DNA from: Cohnella pontilimi
GTDB taxonomy: Bacteria; Bacillota; Bacilli; Paenibacillales; Paenibacillaceae
Assembly (NCBI RefSeq): GCF_005049045.1
Contig: NZ_SUPK01000002.1
Coordinates: 62,001-126,000 of the forward strand
Length of the DNA: 64,000 nt
Reading direction: 5' to 3'
Positions 37,257-46,475 of the stretch are shown here, piece after piece. Position 1 is the stretch's first letter, and each line of letters opens with the position of its first letter. The position numbers and the translations under genes were made by a program. The notes beneath the pieces are model-generated. The model saw only the letters and a list, made by a program, of their open reading frames with translations, was not told where the DNA came from and did not search any database.

Positions 37257-38069
37257 TTACAGCCCTCCGTATCGTCTCGCCCGCCGCTGATATTCACGGA
37301 TGGCTTCGAAAAAATGTTGTTCCGTAAACCCCGGCCAATACTCGTCCGTAAACCAAAACTCCGTATACGCGAGCTGCCACAGCATAAAATTGCTCAAACG
37401 CAGCTCCCCGCTTGTGCGGATGAGCAAGTCGGGATCCGGTATTCCGGCTGTGAGCAGCCGGCTAGCAATATGTTCTTCCTCTATCGCCGCGGGATCCAGC
37501 CGGCCTTCCGCCGCCTCGCGCGCGAGCTGGCGGGCCGCGTCGACCATTTCCAGCCGGCTTCCGTAATTCAAAGCAAAATTGAGAATGAGTCCCGTGTTGC
37601 CTTTCGTGCGCCTGACCGCTTCTTCCACCGCAGCCAGCGTATGAGAAGGCAGCCCTTCTAGGTAACCCATCATGCGAACCTGCACGTTGTTCTCAATCAA
37701 TTCGGCCAATTCAATGGAAAGAAACTCTTGAGGAAGCTTCATTAAAAAATCCACTTCGTCTTTGGGCCGCTTCCAGTTCTCGGTCGAAAAAGCATACAGC
37801 GTGAGCACTTTGACGCCAATGCGGTCCGCAGCTTTGGCAATTCGTTTGACCGCTTTCATCCCGTTATGATGGCCTGCGATCCGGGGAAGGCCGCGAGATT
37901 TCGCCCAACGCCCGTTGCCGTCCATGATGATCGCGACATGGTGCGGAATGTTATCGCCGGAAGGCTCGGCATTCCCGTCGATCCCAGGGGCAAGTTTTTG
38001 TCGATTTGCCGAACCGGGAAAACCGGCTCGAAGCTTGTGGAGCCAACCGCCGGTGAAACGGCTGCTCAT
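37257..38069 (-). CDS. uppS: undecaprenyl diphosphate synthase
   Basis: A 270-residue cis-prenyltransferase. The catalytic Asp lies in HVAIIMDGNGRWA (about 44-56); LYAFSTENWKRP and RTSGELRLSNFMLWQ are conserved substrate-binding stretches. The N-terminus (about 40 residues) is longer and less conserved than usual. It makes the C55 carrier lipid for cell-wall synthesis. The SD is GGGGGAA. Confidence 0.95.
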   Translation of the reverse strand: MSSRFTGGWLHKLRAGFPGSANRQKLAPGIDGNAEPSGDNIPHHVAIIMDGNGRWAKSRGLPRIAGHHNGMKAVKRIAKAADRIGVKVLTLYAFSTENWKRPKDEVDFLMKLPQEFLSIELAELIENNVQVRMMGYLEGLPSHTLAAVEEAVRRTKGNTGLILNFALNYGSRLEMVDAARQLAREAAEGRLDPAAIEEEHIASRLLTAGIPDPDLLIRTSGELRLSNFMLWQLAYTEFWFTDEYWPGFTEQHFFEAIREYQRRARRYGGL

Positions 38070-38090
38070 GGCTGTTCCCCCTTAAGTAGC

Positions 38091-38123
38091 AAAAAGAGAA
38101 TAAACCCCACCTGACGGAGGGGT
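38091..38123 (-). terminator. weak terminator-like hairpin between frr and uppS
   Basis: ACCCC-T-CC/GG-T-GGGGT with a GTCA loop and a broken T-tract (TTTATTCTCTTTTT) on the minus strand. One mismatch and an interrupted tract suggest partial termination. Confidence 0.55.
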
Positions 38124-38136
38124 CGAAGCAGTTGTT

Positions 38137-38690
38137 TCACACTTCCATGATTTCTTTTTCTTTCGAGGCCAAAATTTTATCGACTTCCGCGACGTACCGG
38201 TCGGTCAGCTTCTGAACGTCATCTTGATGACGCCGCGACTCGTCTTCGGAAATTTCGTCTTTTTCTTTTTTCTTGATGTCGTCGTTGGCGTCCCGGCGAA
38301 TGTTACGAATCGCCACTTTGGCCTCTTCGCCGAACTTCTTCGTCTCTTTGACGAGTTCCTTGCGGCGCTCCTCCGTGAGCGGAGGAATCACGATCCGGAT
38401 GATCGAGCCGTCATTGGCCGGATTCAGACCGAGCTCGGACTTCAAAATGGCTTTCTCGATCGCGGACAGCGCGGTTTTGTCCCACGGCTGGATGACCAGC
38501 GTACGGGAATCCGGTGTGTTGACCGATCCAAGCTGATTGATCGGCGTCGGGGTGCCGTAATACTCGGCTTGCACCCGCTCGAGCAGAGCCGGGGACGCGC
38601 GTCCGGCGCGCAGAGTCGACAAATCGCGCTTCAAAGCGGCCAATGCTTTTTCCATACGCTCTTCGGCGTCTTTCTTGATCGCTTGCGGCA

Positions 38691-38691
<1 letters not shown>
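38137..38691 (-). CDS. frr: ribosome recycling factor
   Basis: A 184-residue protein from a GTG that overlaps the pyrH TAG by 1 nt (TAGTG). It contains [15 protein letters not shown] near the start and [13 protein letters not shown], the two conserved blocks of the coiled-coil/beta domains. It splits post-termination ribosomes together with EF-G. Complete at the usual length. Confidence 0.97.
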
Positions 38692-39425
<734 letters not shown>

Positions 39426-39445
39426 TTACCTCCATCGTCTCGTGG

Positions 39446-39475
39446 TTTAAAAAGAGGGAACACAGGCGTGTTCCC
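39446..39475 (-). terminator. intrinsic terminator between tsf and pyrH
   Basis: GGGAACAC/GTGTTCCC with a 4-nt loop is followed by TCTTTTT on the minus strand. It ends the rpsB-tsf pair. Confidence 0.88.
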
Positions 39476-39492
39476 GAATCGGCGATGGCTTA

Positions 39493-40143
39493 TTACAGCT
39501 TCGCCTGGGCCATAACCTCTTCGACGAAGTTGTCTACTTTTTTCTCCAAGCCTTCACCCAGTTCGAAACGGGCAAAACGGCGGATAGAAATTTTTTCGCC
39601 GATGGCGGCGATTTTCTCGTTCAGCAGCGTCGTGATGTTTTTGTCCGGATCTTTCACGAACGCTTGCTCCATCAGGCAGTTTTCTTCGTAATATTTGTTC
39701 ATGCGACCTTCGACCATTTTGTCGACGATTTTTTCCGGTTTGCCTTCGTTCAGCGCTTGGTTGCGGAGAATTTCCTTCTCCTTGTCCAATTCTTCCTGGG
39801 ACACTTCTTCACGGCTCAAAAATTTCGGGTTGGCCGCCGCGATTTGCATGGCAATGTCCTTCACGAAGCTGCGGAACTGATCGGTTTTCGCGACGAAGTC
39901 AGTTTCGCAGTTGACTTCGACCAGAACGCCGATGCGTCCTCCGGCGTGAATGTAAGATTCGACGACGCCTTCGGTGGCGATGCGGTCGCCTTTCTTCGCG
40001 GCTGCCGCCAGGCCTTTCTCGCGGAGCAGTTCGGACGCTTTCGTCAAATCGCCGTTCGCTTCCTCCAAAGCCTTCTTACAATCGAGCATACCGGCTCCTG
40101 TTCTTTCGCGGAGCGTTTTAACGTCTGCTGCACTAATAGCCAA
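39493..40143 (-). CDS. tsf: elongation factor Ts (short form)
   Basis: Encodes 216 residues from a TTG at 40143; GGAGGG is 7 nt upstream. The N-terminal UBA-like domain ([19 protein letters not shown]) carries the EF-Tu contact. The core has [12 protein letters not shown]. It is shorter than the 293-residue B. subtilis protein, carrying a reduced dimerisation half. It exchanges GDP for GTP on EF-Tu. Confidence 0.96.
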   Translation of the reverse strand: MAISAADVKTLRERTGAGMLDCKKALEEANGDLTKASELLREKGLAAAAKKGDRIATEGVVESYIHAGGRIGVLVEVNCETDFVAKTDQFRSFVKDIAMQIAAANPKFLSREEVSQEELDKEKEILRNQALNEGKPEKIVDKMVEGRMNKYYEENCLMEQAFVKDPDKNITTLLNEKIAAIGEKISIRRFARFELGEGLEKKVDNFVEEVMAQAKL

Positions 40144-40165
40144 GTGGATTCCCTCCTGAAATTTG

Positions 40166-40201
40166 CGCTCTCCAGTCCGGTCTTCTTATGTACGGAGAGC
40201 G
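40166..40201 (-). other. 8-bp perfect stem-loop in the tsf leader
   Basis: CGCTCTCC and GGAGAGCG pair around a 20-nt loop immediately upstream of the tsf SD (GGAGGG, minus strand). There is no T-tract. It follows the rpsB terminator and could mark an RNA processing or translational control site. Confidence 0.5.
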
Positions 40202-40214
40202 TCCTGTGTTTTTT

Positions 40215-40255
40215 AAAAAAAGGGCGGTGAGAAGGTTCGCTTCTGACCACCCTTT
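40215..40255 (-). terminator. intrinsic terminator between rpsB and tsf
   Basis: AAGGG-GGT-AGAAG pairs with CTTCT-ACC-CCCTT, with two non-ideal pairs, followed by seven T on the minus strand. It is probably leaky, since tsf has no clear promoter behind it. Confidence 0.8.
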
Positions 40256-40281
40256 GTTTGTCGCGAAATGGAAGTTGAAGC

Positions 40282-40980
40282 TTATGCCGTCGTTTCTTCG
40301 CCTTGGTGAGCTTCTACGATCGCGTCCGCCATTTTGGCTGTGAGCAGCTTCACGGCGCGGATGGCGTCGTCGTTGCCCGGAATGACGTAGTCGATTTCGT
40401 CCGGATCGCAGTTCGTGTCGACGATGCCGACGATCGGGATGCCCAGCTTGCGTGCTTCTGCAACAGCGATACGCTCTTTGCGCGGATCGATGATGAACAG
40501 TGCGTCCGGCAGTTTGCGCATGTTTTTGATGCCGCCGAGGAATTTCTCCAGGCGCTCTTTCTCCTTGCGGAGCAAAATAACTTCTTTCTTAGGCAGGACT
40601 TCGAACGTGCCGTCTTCTTCCCAACGGCTCAGTTGATGCAGACGATCAGTCCGCTTCTGGATCGTGGAGAAGTTGGTCAGCGTGCCGCCGAGCCAGCGTT
40701 GGTTGATGTAGTACATGCCGGCGCGTTCCGCTTCATCTTTCACGGAATCTTGCGCTTGCTTCTTCGTGCCGACGAACAGCATCGTGCCGCCGTTCTCTGC
40801 GAGTTGGCGAACAAAATTGTACGCCTCGTCAACTTTCTTTACCGTTTTTTGCAGGTCGATGATATAGATCCCGTTACGCTCGGTAAAGATGTACTTATCC
40901 ATTTTCGGGTTCCAGCGACGGGTTTGGTGACCGAAGTGTACCCCAGCTTCGAGAAGCTGCTTCATGGAAATAACTGCCAT
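40282..40980 (-). CDS. rpsB: 30S ribosomal protein S2
   Basis: Encodes 232 residues from the ATG at 40980 with AGGAGGTACGG upstream; 54 further open codons have no SD. It contains [19 protein letters not shown] and the S2 signature [16 protein letters not shown]. First gene of the rpsB-tsf-pyrH-frr group, behind a strong promoter and a 125-nt leader. Confidence 0.98.
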   Translation of the reverse strand: MAVISMKQLLEAGVHFGHQTRRWNPKMDKYIFTERNGIYIIDLQKTVKKVDEAYNFVRQLAENGGTMLFVGTKKQAQDSVKDEAERAGMYYINQRWLGGTLTNFSTIQKRTDRLHQLSRWEEDGTFEVLPKKEVILLRKEKERLEKFLGGIKNMRKLPDALFIIDPRKERIAVAEARKLGIPIVGIVDTNCDPDEIDYVIPGNDDAIRAVKLLTAKMADAIVEAHQGEETTA

Positions 40981-41124
40981 GGTTCCGTACCTCCTGATAA
41001 AATGGTTTTTTAGGTGAATCTCCGCCGCCGCTCGCATCTTTCGCCAAAACTCCCTGTACAGGAACCTCGAAAGGAAGCACCATTGACGAAATTGAACGGC
41101 GTGTGTTTTTTCACACCGACAGAT

Positions 41125-41153
41125 AATATAACATATTCGCATGGCGGACGCAA
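41125..41153 (-). promoter_or_regulatory. sigma-A-like promoter of rpsB
   Basis: On the minus strand, TTGCGT (41148-41153), 17 bp, then TATATT (41125-41130) with extended TGT. The transcript would begin close to a GTGTG/CACAC hairpin. It gives a leader of about 135 nt. Confidence 0.75.
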
Positions 41154-41209
41154 ATCATTTCATGCCGCATCCAAAGAGAATTGCGGTGGGTGTGTGGGCC
41201 CCGCGGCGT

Positions 41210-41244
41210 AAAAAAACCGCCGCACCGGAAACAGTGCGGCGGTT
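41210..41244 (-). terminator. intrinsic terminator closing the fla/che-sigD operon
   Basis: AACCGCCGCAC pairs with GTGCGGCGGTT and is followed by seven T on the minus strand. It lies right after the last small gene of the motility operon and before the rpsB promoter. Confidence 0.95.
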
Positions 41245-41250
41245 CGAGCG

Positions 41251-41766
41251 TTATTCGTCTTTTTTGATACGTGTGAGTTCGTCCATGATTTGCTTGTAGG
41301 TCGGTTGGTCTTTAAACGTGCTCGTTCCGATGGCCAGCTTCTTGCGGATATCGTACGCTTTGCTGATGAAATCGTCGGCGTCTTTAATGACCTCGAGAGC
41401 TTCCAGCTTCCACGCGATTTCTTCCAAGCTCGTGTTGTATTTCACGTAAAGGCTGACCGAACGATTCTCCGGGTCCTCCGTTGCTTGTCCCTTGGAAGAG
41501 TCGGCTTTCGCTTTCGCGATCTCTTGTTCGAGCTGCTGCTGCGTGTAAGTCTTCTCGTCCGCCGGAAGAAGTGCCAGCCCCTGATTCTGCGCCGCTTGTT
41601 CTAATTCCGCGCGCGTGAGTGCGCCCGATCCGATCGACAACGCTTGATCCTGCTTCTCGGAGAAGGTGATCAGCTGCAGCATGCAAGCGCCGAGAATAAT
41701 CCCGATGCCGAAGCCCATCAGCCATGACCGGTGTTTACGCAAGCTGCTCTTCCTCCCGCCGCGCAA
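41251..41766 (-). CDS. single-pass membrane protein with MltG-like LysM-type segment
   Basis: A 171-residue protein. One membrane segment (about 16-34) is followed by an extracytoplasmic part. Residues about 104-145 (YNTSLEEIAWKLEALEVIKD) resemble the LysM-like N-terminal segment of YceG/MltG transglycosylases. The catalytic domain of that family (about 200 further residues with the Glu) is absent, so it cannot be a full MltG. Last gene of the motility operon; overlaps the upstream gene by 32 nt. Function unknown. Confidence 0.7.
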   Translation of the reverse strand: MRGGRKSSLRKHRSWLMGFGIGIILGACMLQLITFSEKQDQALSIGSGALTRAELEQAAQNQGLALLPADEKTYTQQQLEQEIAKAKADSSKGQATEDPENRSVSLYVKYNTSLEEIAWKLEALEVIKDADDFISKAYDIRKKLAIGTSTFKDQPTYKQIMDELTRIKKDE

Positions 41767-42322
41767 GCTGCAAAATCAATTGCACTTCGCCTTTATTCAT
41801 CCCCGCCGCTTTGGCGATCTGCTCCACCGACCGGCCTTTGTCGTGCATCGCGATCAACTCGGCATAGCGGACGCGGATGGAAGTCGACGGCACATCCGTT
41901 TCTTCGACTCCCGCCTGCTCTTCCGCCGCTGGTGCGGGAGCTTCCGGCACTTCAACAGAGGCTGCCGGTATTGCCGATGCTTCCACCGTTACCGGTGCCG
42001 CCGGCGATCCCGCAGATGAAGCCGTCTGCAAGCTTGGCACCGCGGGAGCTGAGAACTGTTGGTCCGTCCATAATTTCATCTGCCGTTCCATTTCGACAAT
42101 CCGATTGCCGAGTCTGCGAACGGTCTCATCTTGTTCATCCTTAAATTTGGCTACCGCGTCCACAAGCTCGCGGTTTTCCATCTCGAGATCTTCCAGCAGC
42201 CGGTCGTACGCCGCCTCGCCGACGATTCCGGCACGGTCTTCTCCCTGGCCGCGTTTGGGCATCAGCCATGAGAAACCGAATACGGCAACGCCGAATAATA
42301 CGACGCTTAACCAAGGACTCAT
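41735..42322 (-). CDS. membrane-anchored coiled-coil protein with C-terminal HTH (SwrB-like position)
   Basis: A 195-residue protein. N-terminal membrane segment (about 4-20), coiled coil (about 35-85), Ala/Pro-rich linker, and a C-terminal helix-turn-helix-like segment (SVEQIAKAAGMNKGEVQLIL, about 164-183). Same layout and location (after sigD, before rpsB) as B. subtilis swrB, which promotes flagellar export-apparatus maturation. Sequence identity to SwrB could not be tested, so homology is an inference. Confidence 0.65.
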   Translation of the reverse strand: MSPWLSVVLFGVAVFGFSWLMPKRGQGEDRAGIVGEAAYDRLLEDLEMENRELVDAVAKFKDEQDETVRRLGNRIVEMERQMKLWTDQQFSAPAVPSLQTASSAGSPAAPVTVEASAIPAASVEVPEAPAPAAEEQAGVEETDVPSTSIRVRYAELIAMHDKGRSVEQIAKAAGMNKGEVQLILQLARREEEQLA

Positions 42323-42355
42323 GATTCGTGTCGCTCCCCTTTCCCGGCGCCGTTG

Positions 42356-42676
42356 TCACCCCATGAAGTCGATATGTTTGCCTTTGAACGGGTGCTCGCT
42401 GCGATTCGTCTCTTGCTGCTGCGCTCCGCCGTGCGGATGCTGGTCTTTGGAGCCTTGACGGCCTCCGCCGCCCTTCGGCTGCCGATCTGTGATGCCGCCG
42501 CCCGACGCCGATTCCGCCTTCGTCTTGCGCTGTGCTTGCCGCTCGGTGTTTTTCACCGTCTGCTGCGCCAGCATGGCTTGTTCGGAGGCGGTCCGATGCT
42601 GTTGATATTGCGCCGACGGTGTCAGCTCCGCCGCCCGCGGAATCGAGGTCTGCAGATCGATCGGTCGGTAAGGCAT
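42356..42676 (-). CDS. small hydrophilic protein of the motility operon, unknown function
   Basis: Encodes 106 residues; the ATG at 42676 has GGAG about 8 nt upstream. It begins MPYRPIDLQTSIPRAAEL, then becomes Gln/Lys/Gly/His-rich (GGGGRQGSKDQHPHGGAQQQ) with no membrane segment. The N-terminal pattern (ordered, then low complexity) suggests a short interaction motif. It lies between the FapA-family and SwrB-like genes with small gaps, so it is probably translated. I do not recognise its function. Confidence 0.65.
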   Translation of the reverse strand: MPYRPIDLQTSIPRAAELTPSAQYQQHRTASEQAMLAQQTVKNTERQAQRKTKAESASGGGITDRQPKGGGGRQGSKDQHPHGGAQQQETNRSEHPFKGKHIDFMG

Positions 42677-42709
42677 GGTCATCACTCCAGCCTAAAAATG
42701 GTTTATCCT

Positions 42710-44122
42710 TTATAGCGGAACCATTCCTACATCTCCGTCCATCAGACGGAAGGAGACGCGCTGCACGCTGTCCTTCACGAACCGCGTATATCGTCCGACC
42801 ACGATTTTGGTGCCTCCGAAGACCGTATGCACCCCATCCACCCTGGCCAACGTGGTGTTTTCCAGCGTCATTTCGATTTCCAATACCCGTTCCTTCGCGA
42901 TCTGTATCTGTTCCGTGCTTTGCTTTTTCGTCGCACTGAGCTTCGTTCGGAGCGCAAGCTTATCCGAAGACAATTGCCCTGTAACCGCGAGCTGGTCGAT
43001 GAGGGCTAAAGCTTTGTCGGATTTGTCGATGTTCTCCCTCAATTCGTTCAACTGCTTCTTCAAGTCCACAAGCTCCTGGCGGAGCTCCGGCTGCACGCCG
43101 ACCTCAATTGCCGTGGCGGTGGACATGGAATTGCCGATCGTGCGGGCGATGACCCGTTCGCCGGCCTGCACCAGCCCTCCGACCACCAGCCCTTTCGGCC
43201 CGTTGCAGATCACATTTTTACCGGAGCGAATATTGGAGTGCATAATGCTTTGATGAACGATGATTTCCTCGGCCGCATATACATTTCCTTCTTGTATGAA
43301 GGAGCAGCGGATGTTTCGGCCTGCCTTCACGTACCCTTTGTTGCTCCCGATGATGCCGCCGGAAATCTCGATCGAACCTTCCGACTCTACTTCGGCGCCC
43401 TCGATTCCGCCGGTTACCCGAATGTCTCCGGACGCCTTGACGCGGAACCCGGTCAAAACGTTTCCCCGTATGACCACGTTGCCGACAAAATCGATATTTC
43501 CGATATTGTAGTCTACGTCTCCGTTCACTTCGAATACCGGAAAAACGTTGAGCTTATCTTTTTCGGTCTTTGTCACAAGTCCGTCAATGGCCGCATACAT
43601 CGCCGTTTTTTCCGGGTTGACGACCACGTTTTTGCCGATTTTAAAATTTGCTTCCTTGCCGTCCTTGCATGCGACGTCCTCGCCGGTAACCGCTTTGCCG
43701 GGAATTCCCGGAACGGGCGGAACCCGCTCGGCGATCAACTGCCCGGCCTTCACATTGGCCAGTTGGGTAACATTCTTATAGTCAACGCTGCCGTCTTCCC
43801 GCTCCGTTGGCCGGCGGTTTTTCTGATCGTCCAATTCAAACAGAACGCGAATGCTGCCGTCCTTGCCGTTCGTTGGAGGAATTCCAACCGCCACGACGTT
43901 TTGGGTAAAATAGAAATCTTGCGGCCGCTGGCTGATCAAATACAACGAATCTTGCTGCAAGCCGAATTTTACTCCTTGGGAGAATAGGAAGGTCTCCAAT
44001 TGGCCGGCGGTCAGCCGGACTTCCTCTTCCACATGCCGGAATATCAAATAAGCATACATTTTGTCCTCAGAAACCGAGACCTGCAGCCATTGCTGAAGCT
44101 GCGACGGATCATGGGTTGCCAC
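42710..44122 (-). CDS. FapA-family (DUF342) protein
   Basis: A 470-residue protein with the flagellar-assembly-protein-A layout. An N-terminal variable domain precedes the beta-solenoid core (about 185-335; many repeated V-x-G/I-x-G turns such as GNVVIRGNVLTGFRVKASGD). A coiled coil (about 345-425) and C-terminal tail follow. The family is tied to flagellar assembly and localisation in several bacteria. Position after sigD is typical of Paenibacillus-like motility operons. Confidence 0.88.
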   Translation of the reverse strand: MATHDPSQLQQWLQVSVSEDKMYAYLIFRHVEEEVRLTAGQLETFLFSQGVKFGLQQDSLYLISQRPQDFYFTQNVVAVGIPPTNGKDGSIRVLFELDDQKNRRPTEREDGSVDYKNVTQLANVKAGQLIAERVPPVPGIPGKAVTGEDVACKDGKEANFKIGKNVVVNPEKTAMYAAIDGLVTKTEKDKLNVFPVFEVNGDVDYNIGNIDFVGNVVIRGNVLTGFRVKASGDIRVTGGIEGAEVESEGSIEISGGIIGSNKGYVKAGRNIRCSFIQEGNVYAAEEIIVHQSIMHSNIRSGKNVICNGPKGLVVGGLVQAGERVIARTIGNSMSTATAIEVGVQPELRQELVDLKKQLNELRENIDKSDKALALIDQLAVTGQLSSDKLALRTKLSATKKQSTEQIQIAKERVLEIEMTLENTTLARVDGVHTVFGGTKIVVGRYTRFVKDSVQRVSFRLMDGDVGMVPL

Positions 44123-44137
44123 AAGCAGCGCCTCCTT

Positions 44138-44926
44138 TCATCGATTTTGAAGCAGATGGTCTTTTTGTTTGGCCAAAGCGCCGCGCAGTCTCAAGATCGC
44201 TTTGGAATGAAGCTGCGAAATGCGGGATGGCGACAAAGACATGACCTCCGCGATTTCACTCAGCGAAAGATCCTCGTAATAAAACAAAGATACTACCGTA
44301 CGTTCTTTCTCCGTCAGACGCCCGATTCCCTGCGTAAGCGTTTCTTTCAGAAATGTTTCGTGCACTTTCGACTCCGGATTCAGCGCTTTGTCATCGATCA
44401 ACAGCGACAAGCGAGTCTCGGACTCTTCTTCCCGGATCGGATCCTCCAGCGAACACACGGCGGCAACCGCCACTTCCTGAAGCATTTGCTGAAATTCTTT
44501 TTCCGTTATGTTCAGGTAGGCGCATACTTCTTCGTCCGTGGCGGAGCGCAAATGTTGCTGCTCCAGCACTCCGTATGCGTCCTCCATTTTTTTCGCCTTT
44601 TCGCGAACCGACCGCGGCACCCAATCTCCTTGGCGGAGCCCGTCGATAATGGCTCCGCGGATCCGCCAGGAAGCGTAAGTTTCGAATTGCAGCCCGCGCC
44701 GGTAATCGAATTTCTCTATGGCATCAATCAAACCCATGACGCCGTGGCTGGCCAAATCGTCCTTCGTGACGTTTTTGGGCAAAGTGGCGGCCATTCGGCT
44801 CGACACGTATTCCACCAGCGGCAAATAATGCTCGATCAACGACTTTCTGGCATCCGGATCTCCGGCCTCTTTCCAACTCAGCCACAATTCCTGATGAGAC
44901 AACCGGGAACGAGATTGATCGACCAT
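44138..44926 (-). CDS. sigD: RNA polymerase sigma factor for motility (sigma-D/FliA/WhiG)
   Basis: Encodes 262 residues from the ATG at 44926, which has GGAAGGTGA upstream; an ATG at 44950 overlaps the preceding gene and lacks an SD. Region 2 (KDDLASHGVMGLIDAIEKFDY; FETYASWRIRGAIIDGLR) and region 4 HTH (LSLSEIAEVMSLSPSRISQL) are intact. It drives late flagellar, autolysin and chemoreceptor genes. Its gene lies near the end of the fla/che operon, as in B. subtilis, where distance from the promoter tunes its level. Confidence 0.95.
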   Translation of the reverse strand: MVDQSRSRLSHQELWLSWKEAGDPDARKSLIEHYLPLVEYVSSRMAATLPKNVTKDDLASHGVMGLIDAIEKFDYRRGLQFETYASWRIRGAIIDGLRQGDWVPRSVREKAKKMEDAYGVLEQQHLRSATDEEVCAYLNITEKEFQQMLQEVAVAAVCSLEDPIREEESETRLSLLIDDKALNPESKVHETFLKETLTQGIGRLTEKERTVVSLFYYEDLSLSEIAEVMSLSPSRISQLHSKAILRLRGALAKQKDHLLQNR

Positions 44927-44942
44927 TTTTGCTTCACCTTCC

Positions 44943-45356
44943 TTATTCATCGTTCAGGCGGCGAATGGCCTGAACCACTTGCTCGGGGTCGGGATCGTCC
45001 AGTGAGACCAATCGTTTGGGCTGCAGCGGCTGAAAGCCGGCTACACCCGCTTCTTTGCCGTCCGACCACTGCTCTTTCAGCATTTCGCTGAGCAGCCGGT
45101 CGTCATCAGGCGTCCTTAGATCCAGAACAGAGCCCCGCTCTTCCTCGGGCAGCTCAGCCTGGAAAGGCTGCGCCGGCGGGATCAACAGCCATCCCAGCAC
45201 GAAACGGACCGCAAACGCCATCAAACCGAAAGCCGCGAAACCGAGCAAGGTGCGAAGAATTGTGGTTCCGAACGGGTTGTTCGCCAACGAGAACAGGAAC
45301 GTCAACGCCGCTCCAAACCCGCCGAAAGCGGCATTCCAGCGCCAAGAACCAATCAT
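44943..45356 (-). CDS. two-membrane-segment protein of unknown function between cheD and sigD
   Basis: A 137-residue protein. Two predicted membrane helices (about 8-26 and 33-58) are followed by an acidic cytoplasmic tail (about 65-137) ending QVVQAIRRLNDE. It overlaps the possible earlier sigD start by 8 nt and follows cheD by 1 nt, so it is embedded in the operon. B. subtilis has no gene here. No recognised domain. Possibly a small chemotaxis or SigD accessory factor; that is guesswork. Confidence 0.7.
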   Translation of the reverse strand: MIGSWRWNAAFGGFGAALTFLFSLANNPFGTTILRTLLGFAAFGLMAFAVRFVLGWLLIPPAQPFQAELPEEERGSVLDLRTPDDDRLLSEMLKEQWSDGKEAGVAGFQPLQPKRLVSLDDPDPEQVVQAIRRLNDE

Positions 45357-45357
45357 G

Positions 45358-45852
45358 CTAAATCTCCTTTACTCCGAACTGCACGCTCCGGATCGTAAAT
45401 ATTCCGGTACCGCTGTCCAATTCGACCGTACGCCCGTAATTCGCCCCGGTATCCTCCGACAACAGCGGGATCGAAAATGCCTGAAGCGCGAGCTTGGTGG
45501 ACTCCACGTTGCGGGGACCGATTCTCATCGAGTCGCTTCCCACCGCAAAAGCGAACATTTGCGCGCCGCCGGCCATTTTCGCTACCAGCCGCTTGACGTC
45601 CGCGCCTTTTTCACGAAGCCTCCGAACGAGCTCCGGAACCGCGGTATCCGCGTATTTGGCGATATTGAGCTGCCCTTCCTTCGCAATCTGCGAATCCGGA
45701 AGCATGATGTGGGCCATCCCGGCCAATTTCAAAATCGGGTCGTACAAGGTTATGCCGACACATGAGCCGAGGCCTGTCGTTTTGAGCACCGCACCGTCGC
45801 CTGCAATGTTCAAATCGGCCATGCCAACTTTGATGAAGGTCATTTCCGTCAT
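45358..45852 (-). CDS. cheD: chemoreceptor glutamine deamidase CheD
   Basis: A 164-residue protein with the catalytic Cys in TTGLGSCVGITLYD (about 25-38), a Thr shortly after it and the His in MAHIMLPDS (about 47). It deamidates receptor Gln residues and binds CheC, stimulating CheY-P dephosphorylation. It overlaps cheC by 4 nt, matching their working partnership. Confidence 0.95.
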   Translation of the reverse strand: MTEMTFIKVGMADLNIAGDGAVLKTTGLGSCVGITLYDPILKLAGMAHIMLPDSQIAKEGQLNIAKYADTAVPELVRRLREKGADVKRLVAKMAGGAQMFAFAVGSDSMRIGPRNVESTKLALQAFSIPLLSEDTGANYGRTVELDSGTGIFTIRSVQFGVKEI

Positions 45853-46475
45853 TCGACCGGCACCCCGAGCGCCCGAAACAACTTATCGAACGACTCCGGA
45901 TCGGGAATCAGGAAAAACTGTCCCTCCGTCTTTTGTCCGCCTTCCACCAACGTGGTGTCGATGAGCAGCGCTTCATCTCCCATCACCCCGAATTGCAGCA
46001 ACCCGAAACTGAGGATCGCTCCCGCCATATCGAAGGCGATCGAAGGCACGGAAGGCGACATGTACAGACCTGTTAAATCGCCGAGCGACGACAAGTAGGA
46101 GCCGGCGAGAATGTTGCCGATTTCACACAGCGCGGAGAGTTCCAATTCCGAATACGTGTACTCGTCTCCTTCGGAACCCTTCAACACTTCAAATCGTGCG
46201 AGCAGGCGGCGTGCCGACCGCGGATGGAGGATAAAAAACATGTTCCCCGGAGCCGGTCCTTCCACCCGGAAAAAAACGGCGATCACCAGCTCTTCCGGTC
46301 CTCCGACCCGCTCCGCGATCGATTCGAACGGGAGCAGGCTGACGGTAGGAACGGCCATATCCACCGGCCTGTCCATTAAGGTCGAGAGCGCAGTGGCAGC
46401 GTGTCCGGAGCCGATGTTTCCCACCTCGCGAAGCACGTCCAGCTTAAAAGCCTCATCGTTCGGAAACAAGCTCAC
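45849..46475 (-). CDS. cheC: CheY-P phosphatase CheC
   Basis: A 208-residue protein with two copies of the CXY active-site pattern: LREVGNIGSGHAATAL (about 15-30) and LCEIGNILAGSYLSSL (about 115-130), each with the Glu/Asn pair. It removes phosphate from CheY-P and is stimulated by CheD. Start and stop overlap cheW and cheD by 4 nt each. Confidence 0.95.
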   Translation of the reverse strand: MSLFPNDEAFKLDVLREVGNIGSGHAATALSTLMDRPVDMAVPTVSLLPFESIAERVGGPEELVIAVFFRVEGPAPGNMFFILHPRSARRLLARFEVLKGSEGDEYTYSELELSALCEIGNILAGSYLSSLGDLTGLYMSPSVPSIAFDMAGAILSFGLLQFGVMGDEALLIDTTLVEGGQKTEGQFFLIPDPESFDKLFRALGVPVE

